From: Micromonospora sp. HK10
GTDB lineage: Bacteria; Actinomycetota; Actinomycetes; Mycobacteriales; Micromonosporaceae
Direction: 5' to 3'
Length of the DNA stretch: 64,000 nucleotides
Assembly (NCBI RefSeq): GCF_000982955.1
Contig: NZ_KQ058837.1
Span: 1 to 64,000, forward strand
Part shown: piece by piece, positions 16,819-25,653 of the stretch
How the letters are laid out: each line of letters opens with the position of its first letter
How positions within the stretch are numbered: position 1 is the first letter of the stretch
Position numbers and translations under genes: made by a program
Notes under the pieces: model-generated
Seen by the model: only the letters and a program-made list of their open reading frames with translations
The model's database searches: none
Told to the model about the DNA's origin: nothing

Positions 16819-17592
16819 ATGGATCCACTGAGCACCCTCTGGGAGACCTTCTTCGACTGGGCCTCGATGCGCGAGGCGCTGCCCGAGATGGTCACCGTCG
16901 GGCTGCCCAACACGCTGCTCCTGGCGGTCTCCGCCGCCCTGCTCGGCTCGGTGCTGGGCATGCTGCTGGCGGTCGCCGGGATCTCGCGTACCCGATGGTT
17001 GCGGTGGCCGGCCCGGGTCTACACCGACGTGTTCCGCGGCCTGCCCGCGGCGGCGACCATCCTGCTCATCGGCGTCGGCCTGGCGCCGCTGGGCATGCAG
17101 GTGTGGGGTCCCAACCCCTATCCGCTCGGCGTGCTGGCGCTGTCGCTGATCGCCGCCGCCTATCTCGGGGAGATCTTCCGCTCCGGCATCCAGAGCGTCG
17201 AGGCCGCCCAGCTCGAAGGGGCCCGGGCGCTCGGTTTCTCCTGGGGCGAGGCGATGCGGCTGGTGATCATCCCGCAGGGCGTACGCCGGGTCCTGCCGGC
17301 CTGGGTGAACCAGCTCATCGCGCTGATCAAGGACTCCAGCCTGGTCTACTTCCTCGGCCTGGTGGCCAGCCAGCGGGAACTGTTCCGGATCGGTCAGGAC
17401 TACGCCGCCACCACCGGCAACGAGTCGGCGCTGCTGCTGGCCGGCCTGTTCTACCTGGCGCTGACCGTGCCGCTCACGCACGCCGTCAACGCGATCGACC
17501 GGCGGCTGCGGCAGGGCCGGCCGGTGGCCGCGCCCGATGTCGACCTCGAACCGACCGGCCTCGCGACGCCGAGCGGAAAGGACCCGCGATGA
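16819..17592 (+). CDS. Amino acid ABC transporter permease
   Basis: A 257-residue membrane protein of the HisM/GlnP type with about five membrane spans. The N-terminal [20 protein letters not shown] begins the family's first span. The [19 protein letters not shown] segment and the EAA loop ([27 protein letters not shown], read as two joined parts) that contacts the ATPase are intact. It probably works as a homodimer because only one permease gene is present. The stop overlaps the ATPase start by ATGA. Confidence 0.93.
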   Translation: MDPLSTLWETFFDWASMREALPEMVTVGLPNTLLLAVSAALLGSVLGMLLAVAGISRTRWLRWPARVYTDVFRGLPAAATILLIGVGLAPLGMQVWGPNPYPLGVLALSLIAAAYLGEIFRSGIQSVEAAQLEGARALGFSWGEAMRLVIIPQGVRRVLPAWVNQLIALIKDSSLVYFLGLVASQRELFRIGQDYAATTGNESALLLAGLFYLALTVPLTHAVNAIDRRLRQGRPVAAPDVDLEPTGLATPSGKDPR

Positions 17593-18341
17593 GCACCACC
17601 ACCACCAGCATCGACGGCTCCGTCAGCCTGGCCGTCCGGGACGTGCACCTGGCCTTCGGGTCGCACCCGGTGCTGCGCGGCGCCGACCTGGACGTCGCCC
17701 GGGGCAGCACCGCCTGTGTGATCGGGCCGTCCGGCTCCGGCAAGTCGACCCTGCTGCGCACCATCAACCGGCTCATCGAGCCGGACCGCGGCGACGTGCT
17801 GCTGGACGGGCGCAGCGTGTTGCACGACGACCCGGACGCGCTGCGCCAGCGCGTCGGCATGGTCTTCCAGCAGTTCAACCTCTTCCCGCACCTGAGCGTG
17901 CTGCGCAACATCACCCTGGCACTGCGCAAGCTGAAGAAGCTGCCCGAGGAGGAGGCGGTGCGGCTCGCCCGGGCCCAGCTGGACCTGGTCGGGCTCGCGC
18001 ACAAGGCCGACGCCCGGCCGGCGCAGCTCTCCGGCGGGCAGCAGCAGCGGGTCGCGATCGCCCGGGCGCTGGCCCTGCGCCCGCAGGTGATGCTCTTCGA
18101 CGAGGCGACCTCCGCGCTCGACCCGGAGCTGGTCAAGGGCGTGCTCGCGGTGATGGCCGACCTCTCCGCCGCCGGGATGACCATGGTGGTGGTCACCCAC
18201 GAGATGGGGTTCGCCCGCGAGGTCGCCGACACGGTGGCGTTCATGGACCACGGCGTGGTGCTGGAGGCGGGCGCACCGGCCGCCGTGTTCGAGGCACCTA
18301 ACCATCCGCGGCTGCGCCGCTTCCTGTCCCAGGTGCGCTGA
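17589..18341 (+). CDS. Amino acid ABC transporter ATP-binding protein
   Basis: A 250-residue GlnQ/HisP-type ATPase. Walker A is GPSGSGKST (about residues 47-55), the Q-loop lies in [15 protein letters not shown], the signature is LSGGQQQR, Walker B is [12 protein letters not shown] and the switch histidine is in VVTHEMGF, all intact. It powers import by the preceding binding protein and permease. ATG 17589 overlaps the permease stop. The last 44 nt overlap the 3' end of a convergent gene. Confidence 0.95.
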   Translation: MSTTTTSIDGSVSLAVRDVHLAFGSHPVLRGADLDVARGSTACVIGPSGSGKSTLLRTINRLIEPDRGDVLLDGRSVLHDDPDALRQRVGMVFQQFNLFPHLSVLRNITLALRKLKKLPEEEAVRLARAQLDLVGLAHKADARPAQLSGGQQQRVAIARALALRPQVMLFDEATSALDPELVKGVLAVMADLSAAGMTMVVVTHEMGFAREVADTVAFMDHGVVLEAGAPAAVFEAPNHPRLRRFLSQVR

Positions 18342-18807
18342 GCCGCGCCGCCGCTCGGGCCCGCGCCTGCCTGCGCAGGCGCCGGCGCCGGGCGGCGCGC
18401 GGCGAGCCCGCCCAGAGCCAGAAGATCATCAGGGCCGTCCCGACCAGCCCGGCCACGCTCACCCCCCAACCGGGGGCCGCACCCTCGGTCACCGGCGGCA
18501 GCGCGCAGCCGGTGGGTGCGTAATCGACCGTGATCCGGGAACCCGCGGCCGGCACGCGCCCGCCGGGAAAGGCGCTCCGCTCGATCCCGCACAGGACCGG
18601 AAGGTCCGCGAGCTGATCCACCCGCAGCAGCACCGCGCCGGTGGGGTCCGGTCCGTCGAGCACCTGCGCCGGCACGAGCACACCGGCCGGTGGCCGTGGC
18701 GGCCGCGGGTCGGACCAGATCCCGAGGACCACCAGGAGCGCGCACGGCAGCAGGAGAGCGAGCGGCATTCCCGGGTAGGGCCGACGGAGGTTCGATGGCC
18801 ACACCAT
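18298..18807 (-). CDS. Hypothetical two-span membrane protein
   Basis: 169 residues. One hydrophobic segment near the N-terminus (residues about 15-31, [16 protein letters not shown]) and another near the C-terminus ([18 protein letters not shown]) flank an extracytoplasmic part with Cys residues at about 73 and 101 that could form a disulfide. The C-terminal tail is Arg/Ala-rich. I do not recognise the family; it resembles DUF3592-like small membrane proteins in layout only. Its 3' end overlaps the convergent ABC ATPase gene by 44 nt. The start ATG is not supported by a strong ribosome-binding site. Confidence 0.55.
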   Translation of the reverse strand: MVWPSNLRRPYPGMPLALLLPCALLVVLGIWSDPRPPRPPAGVLVPAQVLDGPDPTGAVLLRVDQLADLPVLCGIERSAFPGGRVPAAGSRITVDYAPTGCALPPVTEGAAPGWGVSVAGLVGTALMIFWLWAGSPRAARRRRLRRQARARAAARLSAPGTGSGAAADG

Positions 18808-18907
18808 GGGCCGACGGTAGCGGCGGCGATCAACGGGCGGTCCCGGTCACCCGGCTCGGCGGCCGGGCAGGGCGTGGCCCGAGGGCGACCCCGTCCGGCG
18901 CGGCGGC

Positions 18908-21037
18908 TCAGCTCGCCGGCGCGGGCTGGTCCGGGGCCCGGTGCCGGCGGATCAGCCGTTGCCCGATGAAGGTACGCCACACCCGCTCGGCCACCGCCGG
19001 CTCGACGACCCAGACGCGGCGCTGCGCGTCGGCGAGGGTGAGCGGCTCGGCGAACAGGTCCAGGAACAACCGGCTGCTGCGGTTGAGCGCGAACACCTGA
19101 CCGTCGGCCCGCCGGAACAGGTGCCGGCCGGCCGGCAACTCGCCGGCGCCGTCCGGGTCGTCCGACCGGATCCGCCGGTACGCCTCCCGCAGCTGCGCGT
19201 CGCCGTCGTCCACGAAGCTGCCGTTGGCGAGGAACTCGGTCCGGTCGTCGGAGTCGAGCCGGACCCGGTCGGCGGCGAGCACGCCGCGCACCGCCGTGCC
19301 GTAGCGGTCGTGGTAGAAGAACGTGTGCGGGGTGTCGGTGCTGCCCAGCCACGGACGGTGGAAGTGCCCCGGGTTCAGGTCGGCCTTGGCCCGGGCGACC
19401 TCGTCCCGCGCCGCCTCGGTCACCGGCTCGTCGTAGCGCAGCATCCGGACGATGTCCGAGCCCTCCACCGGCCGCACGTTGGTGATCCCGAAGCGCTGCG
19501 GGTCCTTGGCGACGATGGCACCCGGGGTGAGCATGAAATCGCCGAGCCCGCCGAGCGTCCACAGGTCGGGGTTGTCGCGCAGGAAGGTGATGCTGTCCAG
19601 CGCCTCCTCCCGGGTCTCGGTGGGGAAGCCGGTGAACCCCATCATCTGCACCCCGATGTTGGCCTTGGTCATCGCGGTCATGGTGCGGCGCACCTGCTCC
19701 GGCCTGGTGCCCTTGTCGATCAGGTCGAGGATGCGCTGGTTGCCGGACTCGAAGCCGACCGAGACGGCGACGCAGCCGCTGCGCCGCAACAGCTCGCACC
19801 GCTCGTCCGACCAGTACTTCTCCAGCCGGATCTCCGCGCCCCACCGGAAGTCCAGCCCCCGGTCGACGACCTGCTCGGCGAAGCGCAGGATGGTCGCGGG
19901 CGCGAGCACGTCCACCGAGAAGTAGATGAACTTGGCGAACCGCGACAGCTCGGTGACATCCGCGACCATCCGGTCCACCGTGTCCTGCCGCCACGGGCTG
20001 GTGGGACCGTCGGTGTTCAGGCCGTAGTCGCAGAACGTGCACTTGTTCCAGTAGCAGCCCCGGGTCGGCGAGTAGTAGACGAACCGCTCCGGGCTCAGAT
20101 ACAGGTCCCAGGGCAGGCCGGAGAAGTCCGGCACGGGCAGCTGCCCCAGCCGTTCGTAACGCAGCGGCAACTGCCGCTGGCGGCCGTACCGGGGATGCAG
20201 GCGGACGTTGGGATGCCCGGCCGGCAGGGCGCCGGCCGCCACCGCGTCCAGGATCTCCGTGTACGCGCTCTCCCCCTCGCCGACCACGATCGCGTCGAAG
20301 TCGGCCAACACCTGGAAGACGTACTCGGGTCTGCTGGCGCACTTCCAGACGTCGGAGATCTCCGTGCCGCCGGCGACGAGGAAGACGTCCGGGCAGGCCC
20401 GCCGGACGAGCCGGGCGATCCAGAGCGCGAACGGCAACTGCCACTGGTAGGTCGCGCTGATCCCGATGACCTGGTGCCCGCCGGCGGCCAGCCGCGGGAT
20501 CAGCACGTCCTCGTAGTACGGCTGGAAGGGCCGGTTGAGCCGGCCGAGCACCGCTTCGTCGGTCAACGCGGCCACCGAGCCGATCGAGACCATCGGCGGT
20601 GGGTGCAGCCGGAAACCGGCCCGGAACTGCCCCGGGAAGCCCACCGCGCCGAGCGCGTCCATCCAGGAGATGACGCCCTCGACGGCGTCCTGGTAGTGCC
20701 GGTAGTCGTAGAAGAGGGCCGGATCCCGCAGCACCCCGATCGACCGGCGCAGCCGCTCCGGGTCGGGGTCGGGCAGGCCGAGCCGGTTCGCCCGGGCCAT
20801 CAGCGCGTCCGGGCCGCGCAGGTCGTCGGTCGAGACCCGGGACAGCTCCCGCCGCAGCCACTCGTACGCGGCCGGGGTGTGGGAGTGGTGGAACGCCTCG
20901 ATGTTGGCGTCGATGATCTCCGCCGGCCGGTGCCCCTGGGCCCGGGCGTACGAGTCGAGGTAGTTCAGGGAGTGGTAGCCGGAGGTGGGATCGGTCAACG
21001 GGGGGTAGATCAGTGCCGCCTTCACCGTGCCGCTCAT
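18908..21037 (-). CDS. B12-binding-type radical SAM RiPP maturase
   Basis: A 709-residue enzyme. Residues about 170-270 form a cobalamin-binding-like Rossmann region (VIGISATYQWQLPFALWIAR, DVFLVAGGTEISD, DAIVVGEGES). The 4Fe-4S motif C-x5-C-x2-C is in SPTRGCYWNKCTFCDYG at about residue 325. The radical SAM barrel continues through VSVGFESGNQRILDLIDKG and MMGFTGFPTETREEAL. A C-terminal part resembles the RiPP maturation radical SAM group found with nitrile-hydratase-leader precursors. It would modify a precursor by methylation or other carbon chemistry. GAGGAGG precedes ATG 21037 and the TfuA stop is 10 nt upstream, so it is the last gene of the precursor operon. Confidence 0.85.
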   Translation of the reverse strand: MSGTVKAALIYPPLTDPTSGYHSLNYLDSYARAQGHRPAEIIDANIEAFHHSHTPAAYEWLRRELSRVSTDDLRGPDALMARANRLGLPDPDPERLRRSIGVLRDPALFYDYRHYQDAVEGVISWMDALGAVGFPGQFRAGFRLHPPPMVSIGSVAALTDEAVLGRLNRPFQPYYEDVLIPRLAAGGHQVIGISATYQWQLPFALWIARLVRRACPDVFLVAGGTEISDVWKCASRPEYVFQVLADFDAIVVGEGESAYTEILDAVAAGALPAGHPNVRLHPRYGRQRQLPLRYERLGQLPVPDFSGLPWDLYLSPERFVYYSPTRGCYWNKCTFCDYGLNTDGPTSPWRQDTVDRMVADVTELSRFAKFIYFSVDVLAPATILRFAEQVVDRGLDFRWGAEIRLEKYWSDERCELLRRSGCVAVSVGFESGNQRILDLIDKGTRPEQVRRTMTAMTKANIGVQMMGFTGFPTETREEALDSITFLRDNPDLWTLGGLGDFMLTPGAIVAKDPQRFGITNVRPVEGSDIVRMLRYDEPVTEAARDEVARAKADLNPGHFHRPWLGSTDTPHTFFYHDRYGTAVRGVLAADRVRLDSDDRTEFLANGSFVDDGDAQLREAYRRIRSDDPDGAGELPAGRHLFRRADGQVFALNRSSRLFLDLFAEPLTLADAQRRVWVVEPAVAERVWRTFIGQRLIRRHRAPDQPAPAS

Positions 21038-21047
21038 CGACCCCTCC

Positions 21048-22448
21048 TCAGCCGACCCGGGCCGGTGCACCGGCCCGGGTGTTCTCGCGCGTCCGGTCCC
21101 CGGCCACCGCCGGCAACCGCGGATCCCCGACCGCCCTGACGTACGCCACCAGGGGTTCCGCCGCGTACCGGAACGCCGCCAGGTCGACGAAGCCCCGGTC
21201 CCAGGCCGCCGCTTCCAGCCCGTCGGCGGCACAGCCCCACAGCCGCGCGAAGCAGGCGTCGACGACCTCGGTGCGGAAGTGCAGCCGGCCACCCGGACGG
21301 CGGTGCCCCGTCGTACGCGGGACGAGGGTCTCGTTCAGCGCCGCCGCGGTCGCCGCGACCTGCCGGGCCGCGTCGCGCAGCCTGGGGGTACGCAGCGGCG
21401 CCGCGACCATCCACAGCGCCAGGCTGCGGTACGGCGTGGTCCCGAAGGCCCGCACCAGCACCCGCAGGACCGCCTCCCGGTCGTCGAGTCCGCGCTCCCC
21501 CGCGGTCAGCCAGTCCCACCCGTCCGGCGGCGGGCCGGTCAGTCCCCGCCGGTGGGCGGCCTCGAGGGCACGCTCCTCGACCGTCGGGTCGGTGATGTCG
21601 ACCTCGGCCAGGCCGGCCAGGACCCCGCGCCGGTGCCAGGCCGGCGCCTCCGGGTGCAGCAGCAGCAACACCGCGGCCAGGTCCCGTTCGGTGACCCAGT
21701 GCCCGCCGGCCGGCGAGCCGGCGAACCGGGCCCGCCAGCTGTCGAGGAAGCGGGTGTGCAGGTTGTCGATCGGCTGGTCGTCGGCGTGCCGCGGGCGCAG
21801 CTCGGGCGCGCCGGCCGCCGCCATGGTCAGCAGCAGTCGGGCGTCGGCGCTCTTCGCGTCCCACGGGTCGCGGCGGTGCCAGGCGAGGAACCGGTCCACC
21901 GTGTCCGCCGCGGCGGGTGGCGCGGTCCGCTCCAGGGCGCGGTACGACCGTTGCCGGAACGGCAGGTCCCGGCCCAGCTCCAGCAGCAGCGTGGCCTCGG
22001 CGTCGTCGAGCACGCCGGCGGCGACGGCGCGGCGCAGCGCGACCCGGACGTTCACCAGCGGCTCGCTCAACGTGCGGTGGCCCTCCTCGGCGGGCCCGTG
22101 CACCACCGCCACCTCGTCGTCGCCGGTGACGACGCCGTCGCGGTAGAGCTGGAACACCTCGCCCACCCCGCGCATCCCGAACGGCCACAGCTCGGCGGCG
22201 CGCAGCGCGCCCATGCTGGCGGCGCCGGCCACGGTCACGCCGCGGTCAAGCAGGTCGAGGATCTCCCGGTGGCGGACCGGCGGGTGTTGCAGGAAGAACC
22301 CGTCGATGATGAGGACCCGGTCGCCGGGGCCGACGTCGAGGCGGAGCAGGTCGCCGTGCGCGACGGGCGGCAGCACCACCGCGTCGGGCAGCAGCCGGAC
22401 GACCTCGCCGGCCGGCAGGCTCGGGCCGATGAAGACGACGTCAGTCAC
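21048..22448 (-). CDS. TfuA-like protein, YcaO partner
   Basis: A 466-residue protein. The N-terminal 200 residues are a TfuA domain: VVFIGPSLP, LIIDGFFLQHPPVRHREILDLL, GVTVAGAASMGALRAAEL and GEVFQLYRDGVVTGDDEVAV. TfuA proteins partner stand-alone YcaO enzymes in peptide-backbone thioamidation, where TfuA is thought to supply or process the sulfur carrier. The C-terminal 260 residues are Arg/Ala/Leu-rich helices that I do not recognise. The GTG start lies 8 nt inside the end of the YcaO gene, so translation is coupled. It presumably acts on one of the two precursors just upstream. Confidence 0.85.
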   Translation of the reverse strand: MTDVVFIGPSLPAGEVVRLLPDAVVLPPVAHGDLLRLDVGPGDRVLIIDGFFLQHPPVRHREILDLLDRGVTVAGAASMGALRAAELWPFGMRGVGEVFQLYRDGVVTGDDEVAVVHGPAEEGHRTLSEPLVNVRVALRRAVAAGVLDDAEATLLLELGRDLPFRQRSYRALERTAPPAAADTVDRFLAWHRRDPWDAKSADARLLLTMAAAGAPELRPRHADDQPIDNLHTRFLDSWRARFAGSPAGGHWVTERDLAAVLLLLHPEAPAWHRRGVLAGLAEVDITDPTVEERALEAAHRRGLTGPPPDGWDWLTAGERGLDDREAVLRVLVRAFGTTPYRSLALWMVAAPLRTPRLRDAARQVAATAAALNETLVPRTTGHRRPGGRLHFRTEVVDACFARLWGCAADGLEAAAWDRGFVDLAAFRYAAEPLVAYVRAVGDPRLPAVAGDRTRENTRAGAPARVG

Positions 22449-23607
22449 GGGGCACTCCCGGTCGGGTACTCAGGGCCCGCTCGTCGAACATCCGCAGGCC
22501 GGGGGCGAACACCTTGCTCACCGCGATCCCGATGTCGTCGTGGGTCAGGTCGACGCTGAACGGTTCGACGCCGGTGATCCGCTGCACCCGCGCCGCCAGC
22601 TCGCGCAGCACCTGGGCCACGTCCCCTTCGGGTGGGGCGTCCCGGCGGACCGGCGCCAGGGGCCGGTCGACGGTGGGCGGCGGCACCGGCGGCGCGCCGA
22701 CGTCGTGGTACGCGGTCGCGTCGATGTCGTCGCGGGCGCCGGAGACCATCACCAGCCGCGACTGGGCGGCCTCCGACATGGCCCGGCCGACGGCGATCTC
22801 CGGGTCCACGTGGCAACCGAAGCCGCCGAAGGTGACCGGCAGGTCCGGTGACCAGATCGAGGCGGCGTAGCAGGGCACGCCGACGGCGTTGGTGATGTCG
22901 CAGACCTCCACCCAGCAGCCGGCGCGGACCAGCGCCGCGTGCACGGTGCGGGTCATCGCGTTGGTGGCGGTGCCCGGATCGGTGTAGCTGCGCTCGGCCA
23001 GCGCCGACGTGCAGTACGGGGCGATGCAGTCCCGCTCGACGACCTCCAGCAGGGCGTGCAGGCTGGCCTCGGCGAAGGTGTTCCCGGTGGCCAGCCCGTT
23101 GCTGCTCGGCGTGAACAGGGCACGGTCCCAGCCCCGCCGGACGGTGAAGTCGAGCTCGATGGTGGCGCGCGGCACCAGGCACTCGGCGCCGGTCACCAGC
23201 CCCCGGCCGGTCACCCAGTCGAGCTGGACGGCGGGGGTCAACGGTGACCGTTCCGCCAGGTGCAGCCACCGCACGTCGTACGGCAGGTCGAGCGCCTCGG
23301 CCGGGGACCGGAGAACGGTCCCCGGCCGGAGGTTCTCGGCGTGCCAGGACTCGATGCTCTCCATGACCGCGCTGACCCGGGACTGCGTCGCCGTGACGCC
23401 GGTGCCGACGCTCACCGCCATGGTGGCCCCGACGGGCCGGTAGGCGACGTGCACCGGCAGGCCGATCTCGTCGAGCCGGGTGATGTCGGCGACCCGGGTG
23501 ATCCGGAACCGGTCGAGCAGGCCACCGACCCGTTCCCAGGTCTGCTCCACGGTGGCCGTCCGGTAGGTACCGGAGCGGAACGCGATGGTCTCGGTCGGGT
23601 CAGTCAT
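22441..23607 (-). CDS. Stand-alone YcaO-domain protein (TfuA-associated, thioamidation type)
   Basis: A 388-residue YcaO enzyme, an ATP-dependent backbone-amide activator. Visible ATP-site elements: SRVSAVMESIESWHAE at about residues 76-91, the LHALLEVVERDC helix, and SEAAQSRL later on. It has no fused leader-binding or ThiF part, in contrast to the second YcaO of this cluster, and is coupled to a TfuA gene. That pairing is the genomic signature of thioamide-forming YcaO proteins such as those of thioviridamide-like pathways and archaeal McrA thioamidation. It lies 28 nt after the precursor gene ending at 23636. Confidence 0.88.
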   Translation of the reverse strand: MTDPTETIAFRSGTYRTATVEQTWERVGGLLDRFRITRVADITRLDEIGLPVHVAYRPVGATMAVSVGTGVTATQSRVSAVMESIESWHAENLRPGTVLRSPAEALDLPYDVRWLHLAERSPLTPAVQLDWVTGRGLVTGAECLVPRATIELDFTVRRGWDRALFTPSSNGLATGNTFAEASLHALLEVVERDCIAPYCTSALAERSYTDPGTATNAMTRTVHAALVRAGCWVEVCDITNAVGVPCYAASIWSPDLPVTFGGFGCHVDPEIAVGRAMSEAAQSRLVMVSGARDDIDATAYHDVGAPPVPPPTVDRPLAPVRRDAPPEGDVAQVLRELAARVQRITGVEPFSVDLTHDDIGIAVSKVFAPGLRMFDERALSTRPGVPRD

Positions 23608-23635
23608 CGAGGCTCCCGGCGGGGGTGGGGGGAAC

Positions 23636-24010
23636 TCAGACGATGAGGACGGCGATGACGTTGACGTTGTTGTCCGCCACCGCCGCCACCCCGCCGGCGA
23701 CGCTCTCCAGCTCCGCCTCGGTGAGCTCGTTGAGGTCGACCAGCGGCACCTCGGGCACGTGCAGCACGTGCCGGCCGGGCGTGCCGGACCAGTCGGCGAC
23801 GATCTGCTCCTTGGTGTAGAGGGTGGCCGGCTGGGCCCGGTCGACCTCGACCACCGCGCCGGGCGCCACCGGCAGGCCGGCCGCCGTCGCGTAGCCGGTC
23901 GGGTCGGCGAGCAGCCGCCCCAACTCCTCGTCGCTGCGCCACACCGCGGTGACCAGTTCCGAGTACTTGGTCACGAACCTCGCGCCGTATTCCTGCTCGT
24001 CATTGCTCAT
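23636..24010 (-). CDS. RiPP precursor with nitrile-hydratase-like leader and Val-rich core
   Basis: A 124-residue peptide. Residues 10-60 show the NHLP leader pattern (FVTKYSELVTAVWRSDEEL, LLADPTGYATAAGLPV), and residues 97-107 (TEAELESVAGG) are a double-glycine export/cleavage site. The predicted core after GG is VAAVADNNVNVIAVLIV, 17 residues with no Cys, Ser or Thr, so it cannot carry azoles or lanthionines. Backbone thioamides or radical SAM edits remain possible. The gene lies between the Cys-rich precursor and the YcaO gene, with its own promoter-like boxes at 24071-24100. Confidence 0.88.
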   Translation of the reverse strand: MSNDEQEYGARFVTKYSELVTAVWRSDEELGRLLADPTGYATAAGLPVAPGAVVEVDRAQPATLYTKEQIVADWSGTPGRHVLHVPEVPLVDLNELTEAELESVAGGVAAVADNNVNVIAVLIV

Positions 24011-24070
24011 CGTGTGGTCCTTCCCTCGGGGATCGCCGCGGAACTGGCGGGGTGAATTGCTGTGGCGAGA

Positions 24071-24100
24071 ACGCTAGAAAGCTCGGGATTCGACAATCAA
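24071..24100 (-). promoter_or_regulatory. Promoter of the Val-core precursor gene
   Basis: Read on the minus strand, TTGATT (24100-24095) and TAGCGT (24076-24071) are separated by 18 nt, a good match to actinomycete housekeeping promoters. It lies 61 nt before the precursor ATG in a locally AT-rich stretch. Confidence 0.6.
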
Positions 24101-24161
24101 GGATTTCTGCCGGCTGCCATCAGAATGTGCCGCGCGGGCCGGCCGGCGGCAGACATCGATG

Positions 24162-24524
24162 TCAGGTGCAGCAGCACGGGCAGCAGCAGGCACAGCTGGA
24201 GTCCAGGCCGGCGACCACGCTGTCCAGCTCGTCCTCGGCCAGCTCCGCCTCGGCCACCGGCTGCAGCGACGGCACGTACAGCAGGAAGGTCCCGGTGGTC
24301 GTCGCCGACTGCCACGACTCGACCTGCACCTCCAGGTCAGGGTCCACGTCCGCGGCATCCCGAACCACCCGGACCTGCACCTCCTCGGGCAGCGCGAGCC
24401 CGTAGCCGGCGAGGAAACCGCGCGGGTCCCGGTCGAGCGCCTGCTCCCTGGCCGGGTCGGCCCAGACGTCGGCGACCAGCCGGCTGTACGCGGCCACGAA
24501 GACCGCTCGATCGACAGGTGTCAT
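24162..24524 (-). CDS. RiPP precursor with nitrile-hydratase-like leader and Cys-rich core
   Basis: A 120-residue peptide. Its leader aligns by eye with that of the neighbouring precursor (FVAAYSRLVADVW, LDRDPRGFLAGYGLALPEEV). The tail after ELDSVVAG is LDSSCACCCPCCCT: seven Cys, two Ser and one Thr. That is a typical substrate for azole formation by a cyclodehydratase and dehydrogenase, both encoded 7-11 kb away. The cleavage site reads VAG rather than the usual GG. ATG 24524 gives a leader of matching length; upstream codons in the frame are low-complexity. A well-formed promoter lies about 215 nt upstream. Confidence 0.9.
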   Translation of the reverse strand: MTPVDRAVFVAAYSRLVADVWADPAREQALDRDPRGFLAGYGLALPEEVQVRVVRDAADVDPDLEVQVESWQSATTTGTFLLYVPSLQPVAEAELAEDELDSVVAGLDSSCACCCPCCCT

Positions 24525-24739
24525 CACCCCTGCTCCCTTCCGAATGCGACCGCCCGCGATCGGGCGATGACGTCGGCCGGCGGCACGGTCGGTTCCGGCC
24601 GCCCGGCTCCGGTTCATCGTCGGCCACCCGGGGACCCGGCCCGGCCGGCGAACGGGAATTTCATCGAATGTGGCCGGGAAACGGTCGGGCCACGGGGAAA
24701 GCGGGGTAATTGGCAATCAGCGGCTTCGACGGATCGCGG

Positions 24740-24768
24740 ATTCTAATGAGGTACGTCGCGGTGGACAA
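24740..24768 (-). promoter_or_regulatory. Promoter of the Cys-core precursor operon
   Basis: On the minus strand TTGTCC (24768-24763) and TAGAAT (24745-24740) are 17 nt apart, close to the sigma-A-type consensus. It drives a leader of about 210 nt into the precursor operon. It also lies in the divergent gap upstream of the MerR gene, so it is a likely MerR target. The stretch 24525-24739 contains no gene that I can see. Confidence 0.6.
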
Positions 24769-24889
24769 GTAGTAATTCCCCGCCTGTCACCCGCCCAGTG
24801 CCCGCCAATACGCTGCGATCAACGGGGCGTCCACCCGGAAGCGGTGGACGGGATGCCGTGTTCGTCGCCGAGCGCTCCCGGAGGCCACC

Positions 24890-25645
24890 GTGACCATCGA
24901 CCAGATGACGACCGCGGCGGCGCCGGCCGGCGGTCCCGCCGGCTACACCGTGGAGGAACTCGCCCGCAAGGTGGGCATGTCGCCGCGCAACATCCGGGCC
25001 CACCAGGCCCGGCGGCTGCTCGCCCCGCCGGTGCGGCGCGGCCGGGTCGCGCGCTACGACGACTCCCACGTCCGCCGGTTGGACGCGATCCTGGCCCTGC
25101 AACGGCAGGGCTTCAACCTGGTCTCCATCGAGGCGATGCTCGGGGTCCGGGCCGGTGATGACGCGCCCGACGGGTTGACCGCGATGCTGCAACGGCTGGC
25201 CGCCGACCGGCCGGCGCTGGCCCATGCGCTGACCCGGCACGGCGTGATCGGACGGGCCGCCGACGGCACCGTCCGCACCGTCCGGCCCCGGCCGCTGCGC
25301 GCCGCGTTGGAGCTGCACCGGCTGCGGATGGGCACGGTGCCGGCGTTGCAGACCCTCAGCGAGGTGCTGGACAGCCTCCGGCCGATCGCCGACGAGCTGG
25401 TCGCCGCCGTGACCGCGCGGATGCTGGCCCTGTCGCCGGAGCCGGTGCGCGGCGGATCCCGGGCGTCCTGGTCCGACCTGGACCGGGAGACGCTGCTGCT
25501 GACCCAGGGCGTGGTGGGCATCCTCACCGAGGCGTTCCGGCTCGCGGTGGAGAACCAGGCCGAGGCGCACGTCGCCGAGCTGCTGGAGAACCACCTCGAC
25601 GCGGGCGTGTGCCTGGAGGACAGCACGGTCATCGACAACGGCTGA
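24890..25645 (+). CDS. MerR family regulator of the RiPP cluster
   Basis: A 251-residue regulator. Residues 18-85 are a MerR winged helix-turn-helix (YTVEELARKVGMSPRNIRAH, ARYDDSHVRRLDAILALQRQ, GFNLVSIEAML). The C-terminal 150 residues are helical (LRPIADELVAAVTARML, TLLLTQGVVGILTEAFRLA) and may be a ligand-sensing domain; no Cys metal site is present. The GTG start has GGAGG at 5-nt spacing. It is divergent from the precursor operon and convergent with the ABC exporter gene, from which it is 8 nt away. Control of the precursor promoter is inferred from this layout. Confidence 0.85.
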   Translation: MTIDQMTTAAAPAGGPAGYTVEELARKVGMSPRNIRAHQARRLLAPPVRRGRVARYDDSHVRRLDAILALQRQGFNLVSIEAMLGVRAGDDAPDGLTAMLQRLAADRPALAHALTRHGVIGRAADGTVRTVRPRPLRAALELHRLRMGTVPALQTLSEVLDSLRPIADELVAAVTARMLALSPEPVRGGSRASWSDLDRETLLLTQGVVGILTEAFRLAVENQAEAHVAELLENHLDAGVCLEDSTVIDNG

Positions 25646-25653
25646 CCGGCGCC

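Noticed and set aside
18850..18867. Inverted repeat after the radical SAM gene
   Set aside because: A 6-bp stem with 6-nt loop and no U-run; not better than background.
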